Below the pieces are notes generated by a model that saw only the letters and a list, made by a program, of their open reading frames with translations, had not been told where the DNA came from and ran no database searches. This document shows positions 45,490-54,481 of a stretch of DNA of 64,000 nt, one piece after another (within the stretch, counting starts at the first letter, position 1; each line of letters starts with the position of its first letter). The stretch comes from Gp13-AA77 sp035946735 (GTDB taxonomy: Bacteria > Acidobacteriota > Terriglobia > UBA7540): the NCBI GenBank assembly GCA_035946735.1, contig DASYYZ010000172.1, forward strand, positions 21,628 to 85,627, in the 5' to 3' direction. Both the position numbers and the translations under genes were made by a program.

Positions 45490-47337
45490 TTACGGCAACA
45501 CGTACCTCAAGTCCACGTAGCCCATGCTGAGATGCGCGTCCTTGGGGCTGCCCGTGGACAGAACCCAAGGCTCGCGGTTCAAATACGAGTACTGGGTGAT
45601 AAGCTGCAGAGCGCCGTAATGCGGGTTCTTCCAGAAGGTTTCAATGATCCCAAACGTGCCTTCCTGGATGTTCCTGTTTTGGCTGTTCGAAGAGCCAGGG
45701 TAACCGTAGCCGATGTAGGAGGGACTGCTTGAGTATGTACTGTTACAGACCGGCGTGGGCGGCGTGGTGGTGGTGGTCCCGGTGCCGCCTTTGCTTGGAG
45801 GCGTCGGCTGGGTATAACAGTCAATGCCATAGTTGCGCCCGACGTACAGGCCGCCCCAATAGCCGTAGAACATCGTGTACTTGTTGACCTGATATTCGAA
45901 CCCGGCGACCGCCGAGTCTGCGTGGACAAGCGACGGATGGTAGGCGCCATCCGCGTTTCGATCGATGATAAAGTTCGGGGCTAGGCCGAACACGTAACGC
46001 CCACCCCCGTCGCTATAGAAAGTGTTCACGATCGCGTGCAGGTTCTTAACGAGCTCGAAGTTAAAGTTCGCTGAGAACCCGCCGCCTTCGGCAGTGCTCC
46101 GGAAGTCGGCTTTGGGATCGTAGACCCGGGTGGAGGTCAGGAGGCCGGCAAACTCGATGTGTTCGTGGAGACCGCCGACCTTGGGGTCGAAGGCCAATTT
46201 TGTGATGATGTCAGGCGCCACGTTCGGAGTAGCTGGGTTATTCGCGGCGTTAGAGTTTGTGATCGAGCCCGAGCCGTTGTCACCTTCCGCCACTAAGGTG
46301 CTGGGGACGGTGGCGTTCCCGTACAACTGCTGCGGATCCTCAATTGAGACGCCCCAGGCGACGGTATCGGCGGGGTGGTAGATCAGGCGAAACTGCGCTT
46401 GCCGCGCCCACGTTAAGCCCAATTGGTAGTTCGTGTCCATATCCTGCGAATAAAAGATGTCCGAAGGATTGGGCGAGAGCCCGGTGCGGTTCGGGGTGAG
46501 CATACTCCAGGACTGGCCGCCCAGAAATTCGAACTTGCCCTTGCGCGCGTCCAGCCAATACAGACGCGACCGCATCGTGTTGGAATTGCTGGTCACAAAT
46601 AGATTGGGCGGAGCAAAGCCCAGAAAGTCAGCCTCGATGTGACCGTGCAGGTCGAAGCCTTGGAACATGCTGTTCACATCCAGGCTGATGCGGGAGTTCT
46701 GCATCGTGAAACGTGTTTCGGACAGGCTTCCGGCCGTGGTGTGCGAGAAGGGCAGAGATCCAAACGAGGTTCCGATACCGCTTCCAAGGTCGGTCGAGCG
46801 CCCGAAAGCGGTGAAGTCCATGAACCCGCCCGGTGTGAACTCGGCGCCTCCAATCTTCACCGAGAGGGGGCTCAGGCCCTGTTCGTCGGCCGGCGATGCG
46901 CCATTGTTGTAAAAGGAAGGCACGCCGGGCCCCGTCGACGATGTCGCCGGCGGCGCGGGCGCGGAACCGGGGGCGGCTTTGGGTATCACTGGAATCAGGC
47001 TCGCCACCTGACCCAGGGTGGCCGGCTTGGCCAGACCCGTGGACCCGGCCGGCGCAGTCGAAGCCGCTTGCGTAGCGCCCGAAACCTTCGAGACCTGCTC
47101 GGCATGATCGAGCCGGGCTTTCATATCTGCCAAAGTTGCCTGCATCTGTTCCAGTTGTTTCTCCTGCGCCGCAAGCTGCTGCTTGAGCAAGGACACTTCG
47201 TCGCCGGATGCAGCGTTCGCGGGGCTGCCCTGGCCTGTCCGTGGCTCAGACTGGGCAAAGGCGGGAGCAATGCTCGCGCCCACGCCCAACACGACCGCCA
47301 GGAGATAGGGCGCTGCTGTTCTGAATTTGTGCATCAT
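45490..47337 (-). CDS. Outer-membrane porin with N-terminal coiled coil (DcaP-like)
   Basis: A 615-residue exported protein. The signal peptide (LLAVVLGVGASIAPAFAQ) is followed by a heptad-rich coiled coil (about 48-85: LLKQQLAAQEKQLEQMQATL) and a Pro/Ala-rich linker. The long beta-strand region has alternating hydrophobic residues and ends SMGYVDLRYVLP, consistent with a beta-barrel. The layout fits DcaP-like/OprO-type porins of Acidobacteria and Proteobacteria, trimeric channels for small anions. The substrate is unknown. An AGAGGAG ribosome site precedes the tandem ATGs. Confidence 0.78.
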   Translation of the reverse strand: MMHKFRTAAPYLLAVVLGVGASIAPAFAQSEPRTGQGSPANAASGDEVSLLKQQLAAQEKQLEQMQATLADMKARLDHAEQVSKVSGATQAASTAPAGSTGLAKPATLGQVASLIPVIPKAAPGSAPAPPATSSTGPGVPSFYNNGASPADEQGLSPLSVKIGGAEFTPGGFMDFTAFGRSTDLGSGIGTSFGSLPFSHTTAGSLSETRFTMQNSRISLDVNSMFQGFDLHGHIEADFLGFAPPNLFVTSNSNTMRSRLYWLDARKGKFEFLGGQSWSMLTPNRTGLSPNPSDIFYSQDMDTNYQLGLTWARQAQFRLIYHPADTVAWGVSIEDPQQLYGNATVPSTLVAEGDNGSGSITNSNAANNPATPNVAPDIITKLAFDPKVGGLHEHIEFAGLLTSTRVYDPKADFRSTAEGGGFSANFNFELVKNLHAIVNTFYSDGGGRYVFGLAPNFIIDRNADGAYHPSLVHADSAVAGFEYQVNKYTMFYGYWGGLYVGRNYGIDCYTQPTPPSKGGTGTTTTTPPTPVCNSTYSSSPSYIGYGYPGSSNSQNRNIQEGTFGIIETFWKNPHYGALQLITQYSYLNREPWVLSTGSPKDAHLSMGYVDLRYVLP

Positions 47338-47713
47338 CCGCTCCTCTTAGCTTGGAATCGTACCTCTCGCATCCGTGAGGACGGAGAGCCTTGGTTCGAT
47401 CAACATAAAGAATGGTGCAGCTCCTTTACGCCGCCGTCACAAAGGGGTTAAGAATGCGTTACGGGACGGCGTAAGCAGCAGAAAAATATGGTCTGAACAA
47501 TAACGGAGAAATTTACTCTCAACAACCCGCGCGAGCGGGTCCGTGCGAGCAGGTCCTTTGCCTGCTACCTGGTTAGTGTTTGTGGGTTGAAGAAACTCAA
47601 TGCAGATATTCCTGAAGATCTCATGACGTCGTTATTGCACGGGCGCGCTGTGGGACAGGCCCCGGCTTTATGTCGTCGCACGCGGCCAGCGGCGCGGGCG
47701 TCACCAAGTCCGG
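47338..47713. other. Intergenic region upstream of the porin, no gene seen
   Basis: No convincing gene. It contains the porin's upstream region (minus strand), including AT-rich patches around 47455-47515, and a short plus-strand frame at 47587 that lacks coding character. Confidence 0.35.
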
Positions 47714-48104
47714 TCAGTTATGGTTGGGGCTTCGATTCTGGCGCAGCGCACGCCCCAGCCACGCTCCAGTATAGGCGCCGCTGAAGCAGGCCGCCATGAC
47801 AACGGCTGTGAGCGCGGTGTAGGACGGCACCGTACGGGGTAGCCCGGGATTCATCGGAGCAAGTCCCAGTATCGGGAGACTGCAGCTTAGCGCCGGCGTC
47901 GCCACCCCAATCAAGAATGCCCAAAGCCATGTCCGCCGCATTCCGAGTCTATCCACACACCCGACCACAGAGCTCAGCGCCACTAAGGCAACGATCGTCA
48001 CGCTGGCCTCGTCGTTGTGTTGTGTCCAGCCAACCGATCGCCAGTCCGCCAATCACCGCCGCGAGACCTAGCGCAAAGCTCTCCATCTGATCTTTGGATG
48101 ACAT
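47714..48104 (-). pseudogene. Small membrane protein gene interrupted by a frameshift
   Basis: From ATG 48104 the frame reads MSSKDQMESFALGLAAVIGG and LAIGWLDT. It then runs out of phase, while the neighbouring frame resumes HNDEASVTIVALVALSSVVG and continues with two more hydrophobic segments to a stop at 47714. Joined, they make a coherent small protein of about 125 residues with three to four membrane segments. The slip lies in ACACAACACAACG near 48018-48030, a short tandem repeat prone to slippage. Family not recognised. A sequencing or assembly error is possible. Confidence 0.55.
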
Positions 48105-48124
48105 CTGGCCTCTGTAACAGCGTT

Positions 48125-48616
48125 CTACATCTCGTGGCCCTGCGCCTCGTTGCCGAGGATCACGATCGATACGGTGCGCGACCGCGGCCGGTCGAGCTCG
48201 ATCAGAAAGATTCGTTGCCATTGACCAAGGTCCATGCGTCCGCCGACGATGTTCAGGCATTCCGAGCTGCGTAAGAAAAGGGCCTTGCAATGCGAGTGCC
48301 CGTTCTTTTCCTCGTCCGGGCACATATTCACGGTCCGCACCTCGAAGTCGTCGTGACGGTAATCGGAATGACGCGGCGCCAGTCTCTCCAGCGTCTTTAC
48401 CAGGTCTTCGATCAGCAACGGCTCGTGCTCGCCCACCAGGATCGCGGTGGTCGTATGGCGAGTCTGAACGTTCACCAAGCCGTCACACACCTGTGATTCT
48501 TCAACCACTTTGCGCACACGGTCCGTTATATCGATGAAGTCGAGGTATCTTTGAGTTTCGACTTGTATCCGCCGGTGTCGAGCCCTGAGGGACCGTTCTG
48601 TTTCCATGCTGATCAT
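48125..48616 (-). CDS. YjbQ/UPF0047 family protein
   Basis: A 163-residue member of the YjbQ family, small trimeric proteins reported to have thiamin-phosphate-synthase side activity, with a real role still uncertain. Typical motifs: LVNVQTRHTTTAILVGEHEP, with conserved Thr/His, HCKALFLRSSE near the metal-binding His, and MDLGQWQRIFLIELDRPR. The C-terminus VSIVILGNE matches the family's V.V.v.G end. Start at ATG 48616 with GGAGA upstream. It lies downstream of the cis-prenyltransferase gene on the same strand. Confidence 0.88.
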   Translation of the reverse strand: MISMETERSLRARHRRIQVETQRYLDFIDITDRVRKVVEESQVCDGLVNVQTRHTTTAILVGEHEPLLIEDLVKTLERLAPRHSDYRHDDFEVRTVNMCPDEEKNGHSHCKALFLRSSECLNIVGGRMDLGQWQRIFLIELDRPRSRTVSIVILGNEAQGHEM

Positions 48617-48673
48617 CGTAATCTCCAAGTATCTGGCAACCACCAGAACGCTAACCACTGCCCGGTGCTCTTT

Positions 48674-49432
48674 TCAACTAGCCACTGCGCTATTCAATCC
48701 TCCAAACCGGCGCTCCCGCCGGTGAAACTCATCCAGGGCGGCAGTCAAGTCGAGGGCCGAGAAATCGGGCCATAACCGCTCGGTGAAGATGATCTCGGCG
48801 AAAGCTCCTTCCCAGAGCAGGCAATCGCTCAACCGCTGTTCGCCGCCCGTGCGAATCAGAAGGTCGAGGTCCGGCACCGGGGCCCGATCGTGAACCACTT
48901 CGGCCAAGGTTCGGGCGAGGTCCGCCGATGACAAGCCGTCGATTGATCCGCAACGGATGACGGCTTCCGCCAAAGCCTCGCGGGCTGAGTAATCGATGGC
49001 GAGGCGCAGTCGCATTCTGCGGCATCCAGCTGTTGCGGATTCAGCGCGCTCGATGGTTTCGACCAATGCGTTTGGCAGCCGGTCACGCCGTCCGATCACG
49101 TTCACCCGGATGCCGCAGGCTCGATCCTCGTGGAAGTCGGCCCGCAGATAGCTCGTGAAGATATCCATCAAGGCTGTCGCTTCACCCGCCGGGCGGCTCC
49201 AATTCGCCGCTGAGAACGCGAACAGGGTGAGAGTGCCGATGCCAGCCTCGGGCGCGGCGCGCACCACCCGGCGCACCGCCTCCACACCGGCGCGATGACC
49301 GGCCAACCGTGGCCAGCCGCGACGCTCGGCCCAACGCCCGCTGCCGTCCATAATGATCGCCACGTGCAGACCGGACGGCGCAAACGCGGATGGCCTGCAA
49401 GTTTTACTTTGTACCATAAAGTGCATGCCCAA
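48674..49432 (-). CDS. Isoprenyl (cis-prenyl) transferase, UppS-like, divergent
   Basis: A 252-residue cis-prenyltransferase family protein. Undecaprenyl diphosphate synthase makes the C55 carrier for peptidoglycan. The first motif is HVAIIMDGSGRWAERRG: the catalytic Asp is kept, but the usual MDGNGRWA has Ser instead of Asn. The TLFAFSAANWSRP, RTGGEQRLSDCLLWEGAFAE and WPDFSALDL motifs follow. RTGGEQRLSNFLLWQ is the usual form, so several near-invariant residues differ. It may be an auxiliary prenyl synthase rather than the essential UppS. The frame allows ATG 49432 or 49417 as start. Confidence 0.85.
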   Translation of the reverse strand: MGMHFMVQSKTCRPSAFAPSGLHVAIIMDGSGRWAERRGWPRLAGHRAGVEAVRRVVRAAPEAGIGTLTLFAFSAANWSRPAGEATALMDIFTSYLRADFHEDRACGIRVNVIGRRDRLPNALVETIERAESATAGCRRMRLRLAIDYSAREALAEAVIRCGSIDGLSSADLARTLAEVVHDRAPVPDLDLLIRTGGEQRLSDCLLWEGAFAEIIFTERLWPDFSALDLTAALDEFHRRERRFGGLNSAVAS

Positions 49433-49438
49433 ATTTTT

Positions 49439-49831
49439 TTACTTCTCGCGGGTAGCGCGAATCAGCGCTTCCATGTGATCGAGATAGCGTTCCAGCGCTT
49501 TGCGGCCGCCGGCCGTCAGCCGGTACTCGGTCTTGGGCACCCGCTTGTCGAAGAATTTGCTGCAGGCCACATACCCCGCTTCCTCCAACTTACGCGCATG
49601 CACGCTTAGATTCCCATCGGTCGTTTGAAGCAGTTTCTTGAGGTCGTTGAAGCTCAGCGACTGGTGCACCGCCAGCGCGCTCACGATGCCGAGCCGCATG
49701 TGTTCGTGAATCAGGCGGTCAAGTTCCAGCCTGCCCGGTGTTCGGGGAATCCCGCGAACGACCCGAGGCTCCCCTTGAGCCGCCGCCTCGCTCTCACGCC
49801 TTTGTAGTGAAGCGTTCTGTCTAGCCACCAT
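49439..49831 (-). CDS. Winged-helix transcriptional regulator (HTH_34-like)
   Basis: A 130-residue DNA-binding protein. After a charged N-terminus of about 40 residues, the winged helix begins IHEHMRLGIVSALAVHQSLS, then FNDLKKLLQTTDGNLSVHARKLEEAGYV (recognition helix) and the wing KRVPKTEYRLTAGGRKALERY. This is the MarR/PadR-related HTH_34 type. Its start overlaps the end of the upstream membrane protein gene by 11 bases, so the two form one operon, a pairing suggesting that the regulator controls or senses through its membrane neighbour. Confidence 0.86.
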   Translation of the reverse strand: MVARQNASLQRRESEAAAQGEPRVVRGIPRTPGRLELDRLIHEHMRLGIVSALAVHQSLSFNDLKKLLQTTDGNLSVHARKLEEAGYVACSKFFDKRVPKTEYRLTAGGRKALERYLDHMEALIRATREK

Positions 49832-50435
49832 ACCTCCTTGCGATGACGATACCGAATGCGATCTGCAGCCCTCCGAAACCTAGCGCCATGAAAACGTCGC
49901 CCCAGGCGGCCGGAGCCAGCAGCGCGACGGCCCCGCAAGCCATCAGGCAGATCCCCATCACGGGCACGATGCGGACCGAAAAGGCGCCGCCCGTGATCAC
50001 ACCTGCGCCGTAAAGCATCAGCCAGAGTCCCGGCAATACGCCCGGGAATCCGGCCCGAAAGAGCACCACGGTGAGCATAGCGCCAGCCAGCATCGGAGGC
50101 GCGAGGCTCGTGGCAAATTTCTGCGCCGGCGCTGCCAAAAGGGGAGTCTGAGCCGCACGCACTTTGCGCCGGATCGCGTAGATCCCCACGGCAACGGCCA
50201 GCACCGCGGCTCCTGACCAGATCGCGAGCCACCCCGCTGAAGTGCGCGCGCGGCCCGCCAGCACAGCCGCCGCAAGCGCTGTAATCCCCATCGCCACTCC
50301 GCCCCAGCCCGGCACCGCCGTGAAGGAGCCGGAGCGTTCCATGGTTTCGCGGATGAAGCGCAGGTTCTCGATGGCATGCTCATGGATTCCGGGGGCGGGT
50401 GCCGGGCGGGATCGAAAGTGGTGCAACTGGCCCAT
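49821..50435 (-). CDS. Multi-pass membrane protein paired with the winged-helix regulator
   Basis: A 204-residue protein with about five or six hydrophobic segments after a polar N-terminus that includes HAIENLRFIRETMERSGSFT. The segments are rich in Ala and Gly (GVAMGITALAAAVLAG, LAIWSGAAVLAVAVGIYAIR, GLWLMLYGAGVITGGAF, ICLMACGAVALLAP). No catalytic motif is seen. The overlap with the regulator gene at 49439 indicates a shared transcript. Similar regulator/membrane pairs are common in Acidobacteria, by my recollection; the function is not known to me. Confidence 0.7.
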   Translation of the reverse strand: MGQLHHFRSRPAPAPGIHEHAIENLRFIRETMERSGSFTAVPGWGGVAMGITALAAAVLAGRARTSAGWLAIWSGAAVLAVAVGIYAIRRKVRAAQTPLLAAPAQKFATSLAPPMLAGAMLTVVLFRAGFPGVLPGLWLMLYGAGVITGGAFSVRIVPVMGICLMACGAVALLAPAAWGDVFMALGFGGLQIAFGIVIARRYGG

Positions 50436-50566
50436 GAGGAAGAATCATACCTCAAGAAGGGCGGTTGTCAAGTACTTTGTTAGGCAAAGCAAGCTTGAGC
50501 CCAGCTTTTCGATGAGCGCTAACGCCTGCCGGATCCAATGCATCCAATTGGTGAGGAGATAATACG

Positions 50567-50791
50567 ATGCGCGCGAACACAATGCGCAAACAACTCGATG
50601 AGCTTCTCTCCAGCCTCGATCAGGCGGAGCGTTGCGGCGATGCGGAGACAACGCAAGAGGCCTACGAAGGCCTGTTCACCTTCTGCCAACAAAACGATCT
50701 CGACCTCGAGGCTGTGATTCGCCAGCCGCGAAGCCATTCGGGAAGTTCGGGAATCGTGGCCGCTGTGAGGGCGCTCTGGCCGACGTCGTAG
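50567..50791 (+). CDS. Small hypothetical protein
   Basis: A 74-residue acidic protein (MRANTMRKQLDELLSSLDQ..) with a predicted helical hairpin and an Ala-rich end. A good AGGAGATAATACG ribosome site lies directly before the ATG. Family not recognised. It stands alone between the divergent membrane protein gene and leuA. The call rests on the ribosome site and composition. Confidence 0.5.
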   Translation: MRANTMRKQLDELLSSLDQAERCGDAETTQEAYEGLFTFCQQNDLDLEAVIRQPRSHSGSSGIVAAVRALWPTS

Positions 50792-51130
50792 CTCTCTAGC
50801 CTCGGTTGCGGCGCCACAAAGCCGTGCGTCCCCCGTCAGAAATCCCAGCTCCGGCCCGCTCGTTGCCCGTTCCGACGGTCCAACCTCTGCCCTGTGGCTT
50901 CTTTGGCCTTGCATGACATCTTAACAAGCCTTTTATTTTGTGATATATTCCGGGTTTGTTGGCACGCCATTTCGAGACTTCTCCCGCATGACTGCCCTGG
51001 AAAAACACTGCTTCTTCATCCAACTGAACGCAGAATAAGTCTTGACCTGTCTACCGACCGGTCGGTAGAATACGGGGACTGGACCGGCGGACGAAAGCGT
51101 CCGACTGTTGGTCTTCAGGAGGAGCAAAAA
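50792..51130. other. leuA upstream region
   Basis: The stretch has no convincing gene. It contains an AT-rich patch near 50930-50955, then the strong promoter-like -35/-10 pair with a palindromic operator at 51042-51071, and a short leader with a perfect 6-bp hairpin CGGACG-aaag-CGTCCG (51088-51103). Confidence 0.5.
51042..51071 (+). promoter_or_regulatory. leuA promoter with an 18-bp palindromic operator
   Basis: TTGACC (51042-51047) and TAGAAT (51066-51071) are spaced 18 bases apart. The spacer contains the perfect palindrome CTACCGACCGGTCGGTAG (51051-51068), which overlaps the first bases of the -10. A protein bound there would block RNA polymerase. The symmetry and length are typical of TetR-family operators. 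A GGAGGAG ribosome site lies just before leuA. Confidence 0.72.
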
Positions 51131-52714
51131 ATGGGCGAGCGCATCCACATTTTTGATACCACGCTGCGGGACGGTGAACAGTCCCCGGGCTGCAGCATGA
51201 ACCTGCAGGAAAAGCTGGAGATGGCCCGCCAGCTCGAGCGCCTCAATGTGGACGTGCTCGAGGCAGGCTTTCCGATTGCCTCGGAGGGCGATTTCGAGGC
51301 CGTCCGCGCCATCGCCTCTGAGATCAGAGGGCCGATCATCGCTGCGCTGGCGCGCGCCAACGAAACGGACATTCACCGGGCCGCCGGCGCCCTGCGCGGA
51401 GCCGCGCGTCCCCGGCTGCACACGTTCCTCGCCACCTCGGACATTCACCTGGAATACAAACTGCACAAGACCCGGGAACAAGCCCTGCGGCAGATCTCGG
51501 AAATGGTTGCGCTCGCGGCCTCGCTGGTGCCGGACGTTGAATTCTCGCCGGAAGACGCCGGACGCACCGAGCGCGCCTACCTGATCGAAGTTTGCCTGGC
51601 CGCGGTGGAGGCGGGCGCCAGGGTGTTGAATCTGCCTGACACCGTGGGCTATTGCCTCGGACCCGAATACGAGCGCATGTTCCGCGACGTAAGCCAGAGC
51701 CTCTCCGGCAAGGACGGCGTGATGCTGAGCACCCACACCCACAATGACCTGGGCCTCGCCGCATCTAACACCCTGGCCGGCATTCAGGGCGGAGCCCGGC
51801 AGGTGGAGTGCACCATCAACGGCATCGGGGAGCGGGCTGGAAATGCCGCGCTCGAAGAGATCGTTATGGCGCTCCGGCTGCGGCAGGAGCATCTCGGATT
51901 TGATACGGCCGTCCGCACCGAAGAGCTTTATCCGGCCAGCCGCTTGCTCACGCGGCTTACGGGCATAGCCGTCCAGCCCAATAAGGCGATCGTGGGCCAG
52001 AACGCTTTCGCGCACGAAGCCGGCATCCACCAGGACGGAATGCTCAAGAACGCTTTGACCTACGAGATCATGACCCCTGCTTCGGTAGGCGCGCCGGCCA
52101 CTGCTATCGTGCTGGGAAAACACTCCGGGCGCCACGCGCTTGCGCAGCGCTTCGAGCACCTCGGCTACATCCTTTCCAAGGCCGAGCTCGATCATGCTTA
52201 TCAGCTTTTCACCGGACTGGCGGACCGCAAGAAGCACATTTACGACGAGGACTTGATCGATATCGCAAACCATGGTCTGGCGAGCATGGGAAGATCGTAT
52301 AACCTGCGCCGGCTGCAGATCGAGGTTTCACACGAAGGTCCGGCGACTGCGATCGTTGAGCTTGACCGCGATGGAGGGGGCTATCGCGCCTCCGCCAGCG
52401 CCGACGATGCCGAAGACGCCGCCTTTGCAGCCATCGATCAGGCCGCCGGACTTACGGGCGCGCATAAAGGCGACCTGGCGGAGTTCTCGCGCAAGACTAC
52501 GGGCGTTCCTCCCGACCGCACGGCCGAAGTGTCGCTGCGCGTACGCTATGGCGGCCGGGAATTCACCGGCAGGGCCTCCGCGCCGCGCGCCCTCGAGGCG
52601 GCAGCCCGAGCCTATCTGCAAGCGGCCAATAAAGCCGTGGCGGCACGGGATCAGCGGGAAGGCATTGTGGTCGCCGCCACTGCGGCAGGCCAGGCCGCCT
52701 CCGCGCTGAGTTAG
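51131..52714 (+). CDS. leuA: 2-isopropylmalate synthase
   Basis: A 527-residue enzyme condensing 2-oxoisovalerate with acetyl-CoA, the first committed step of leucine biosynthesis. The catalytic TIM barrel opens with IFDTTLRDGEQSPGCSMN. The metal ligands lie in that motif and in STHTHNDLGLAASNTLAGIQ, and NGIGERAGNAALEEIVMAL follows. The C-terminal LeuA dimer/regulatory domain (about 395-520) is present, so leucine feedback is plausible. Start at ATG 51131, preceded by GGAGGAG. No other leu genes are adjacent. The palindrome between -35 and -10 suggests an unusual transcriptional control. Confidence 0.95.
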   Translation: MGERIHIFDTTLRDGEQSPGCSMNLQEKLEMARQLERLNVDVLEAGFPIASEGDFEAVRAIASEIRGPIIAALARANETDIHRAAGALRGAARPRLHTFLATSDIHLEYKLHKTREQALRQISEMVALAASLVPDVEFSPEDAGRTERAYLIEVCLAAVEAGARVLNLPDTVGYCLGPEYERMFRDVSQSLSGKDGVMLSTHTHNDLGLAASNTLAGIQGGARQVECTINGIGERAGNAALEEIVMALRLRQEHLGFDTAVRTEELYPASRLLTRLTGIAVQPNKAIVGQNAFAHEAGIHQDGMLKNALTYEIMTPASVGAPATAIVLGKHSGRHALAQRFEHLGYILSKAELDHAYQLFTGLADRKKHIYDEDLIDIANHGLASMGRSYNLRRLQIEVSHEGPATAIVELDRDGGGYRASASADDAEDAAFAAIDQAAGLTGAHKGDLAEFSRKTTGVPPDRTAEVSLRVRYGGREFTGRASAPRALEAAARAYLQAANKAVAARDQREGIVVAATAAGQAASALS

Positions 52715-52915
52715 CTCCGCCTGTGCGCAATCACCGCCGGCGGAATTTCCGGTCAAGCTTGTCCAGAAAATCAAGCCCTCGTGCCGCGGAACCCTGGGCC
52801 GCGAGCGCGCGAAACCGCAATACAACTCAATTTATTGAGCCGGCTTGGCCCCTCTGTGAGGGTTTGCGTTGGATCGAAATTGATGTTCAGAGCCTAGGAA
52901 CGGCAGCCGAAGGCC

Positions 52916-54283
52916 TCAGCCATTCGAAGTGGATTCCGATGCTGCCTGGGCCGATGGAAGGCTCTCGCGAACCAGCCGCAGCCCTTCGTCATGGGTAGCA
53001 ATTTGGCCCTCAAGCTGAGCGTCCCGGACGGCATCCAGAATCTCCTTAAAACGCGGCCCTGGTTTGAGGCCCATGGCAATCAAGTCGTGACCAGTCACGA
53101 GCGGCGCCGGCCGCACCACTTCCGCCGGAGTCTCGAGCAGCATCCGGCGGGCGGCTTCGTAGATCGTGAGATCGCGGTGGCTTGCGAGACAATCCAGCCG
53201 GTGCAATTCCAGGTGCTCGTCAAAGCCATCGAGCGCGAGAAATCGCAGTTGGGTGGATCGCTTCATCTTCAGAAAATCCTTGAAGCGCATATGCTGGGCC
53301 ACCAGCTCGAGTGTTCGTTCGGTTTCATGCGAGGAGAGCTTCAGCCGTCGGCATATGACTTCCGCGATCTTCACCCCAACTTCCACGTGGCCGTCGAATC
53401 GGATGCGTTCACGGACCGCGAAAGTGGCGGGTTTCCCGATGTCGTGCAGCAGCACGCCAAGCGCGAGCGTGGGCGTGGCGCTCCGGCCGAAGGTCATGGA
53501 AACGTGGCCTAGCGCCTCCAGCATCATCAGCGTGTGCGTCCACACATCGCCCTCGGGATGAAACTCCGGCGGCTGCTGGACTCCCTGCAGCATCTTGACC
53601 TCGGGCAGGACTTCTTTGAGCAGGCCGGCCGAGTCCATGAGCTCGAACCCGCGTCGAGCGCGGCCTTCGGTGAGGATCTTGATAACCTCGTCGCGAATGC
53701 GCTCCTGGCTGACGTCGTGGATCGCGGGCGCCAGAAGACGAATGGTGGCGAACGTGGCCGGATCGATCGCGAAATCCAAACGGGCCGCGAACCGGATCGC
53801 TCTCAGCATGCGCAGGCGGTCCTCGCCGAAACGCGCCTCCGGATCGCCGATGGTGCGCAGCCGCCGGGCGCGAATGTCAGCCCGGCCTCCTACAAAGTCA
53901 AGGACGCGCTCCTGGACCGGATCGTACATCAGGCCATTGACGGTGAAATCGCGCCGCTGCACATCGTCCTCGGGCCGGCGCGTAAATCGCACTTCGTCCG
54001 GGTGGCGGCCATCGACGTAGATTCCATCGGAACGAAAGGTCGCCACTTCGACATGCTTTGGCGCGCCGGGCACGAGCACCACTCCGAACTGGGCACCCAC
54101 GGTCAAGCTGCCGGGAAACAGCTTCACCACTTGTTCCGGTGTGGCGTCTGTGGCCACGTCGTAGTCGTGAGGCTCGCACCCCATGACGAGATCGCGCACA
54201 CAACCACCCGCCCAGTAGGCCTGGAATCCTGCAGCACGCAGTCGATCTACGGCGGCCTTTGCGCTCTGGCGAAACTCGTCCAT
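52916..54283 (-). CDS. cca: CCA tRNA nucleotidyltransferase / poly(A) polymerase family protein with HD domain
   Basis: A 455-residue class II nucleotidyltransferase that adds or repairs the tRNA CCA end. The head domain carries YWAGGCVRDLVMGCEPHDYDVATDATPEQV with the catalytic DYD pair. RRDFTVNGLMYDP is the flexible loop, and GEDRLRMLRAIRFAARL with EDxxR is the template-like amino acid motif. An HD phosphohydrolase segment (LLHDIGKPATF) follows at about residue 280. A tRNA CCA end is still encoded in the tRNA fragment at 29384, so repair is the likelier role. Convergent to leuA. Confidence 0.93.
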   Translation of the reverse strand: MDEFRQSAKAAVDRLRAAGFQAYWAGGCVRDLVMGCEPHDYDVATDATPEQVVKLFPGSLTVGAQFGVVLVPGAPKHVEVATFRSDGIYVDGRHPDEVRFTRRPEDDVQRRDFTVNGLMYDPVQERVLDFVGGRADIRARRLRTIGDPEARFGEDRLRMLRAIRFAARLDFAIDPATFATIRLLAPAIHDVSQERIRDEVIKILTEGRARRGFELMDSAGLLKEVLPEVKMLQGVQQPPEFHPEGDVWTHTLMMLEALGHVSMTFGRSATPTLALGVLLHDIGKPATFAVRERIRFDGHVEVGVKIAEVICRRLKLSSHETERTLELVAQHMRFKDFLKMKRSTQLRFLALDGFDEHLELHRLDCLASHRDLTIYEAARRMLLETPAEVVRPAPLVTGHDLIAMGLKPGPRFKEILDAVRDAQLEGQIATHDEGLRLVRESLPSAQAASESTSNG

Positions 54284-54481
54284 AGAGCTATTACAGCAGG
54301 TTTCAGCCGCGAGGGTTAAGGGAGGCGGCTCCGCAGACGATGGCCCCCGGGGGGAACACGAACAAGTTTGGCTTTGTTTCGGAAGTCTGTAGCTGATATT
54401 CTTTCAGTGGAACGGGCTTCAAGATTCACTGTTCACCTCAGGTTCGGACCACGGAAGCGAAATCGGCGACTGAAGCGATAC

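Noticed and set aside
50933..52273. A 446-codon minus-strand open frame
   Set aside because: It lies opposite leuA, whose catalytic motifs are clear; G+C-rich coding produces long antisense frames.
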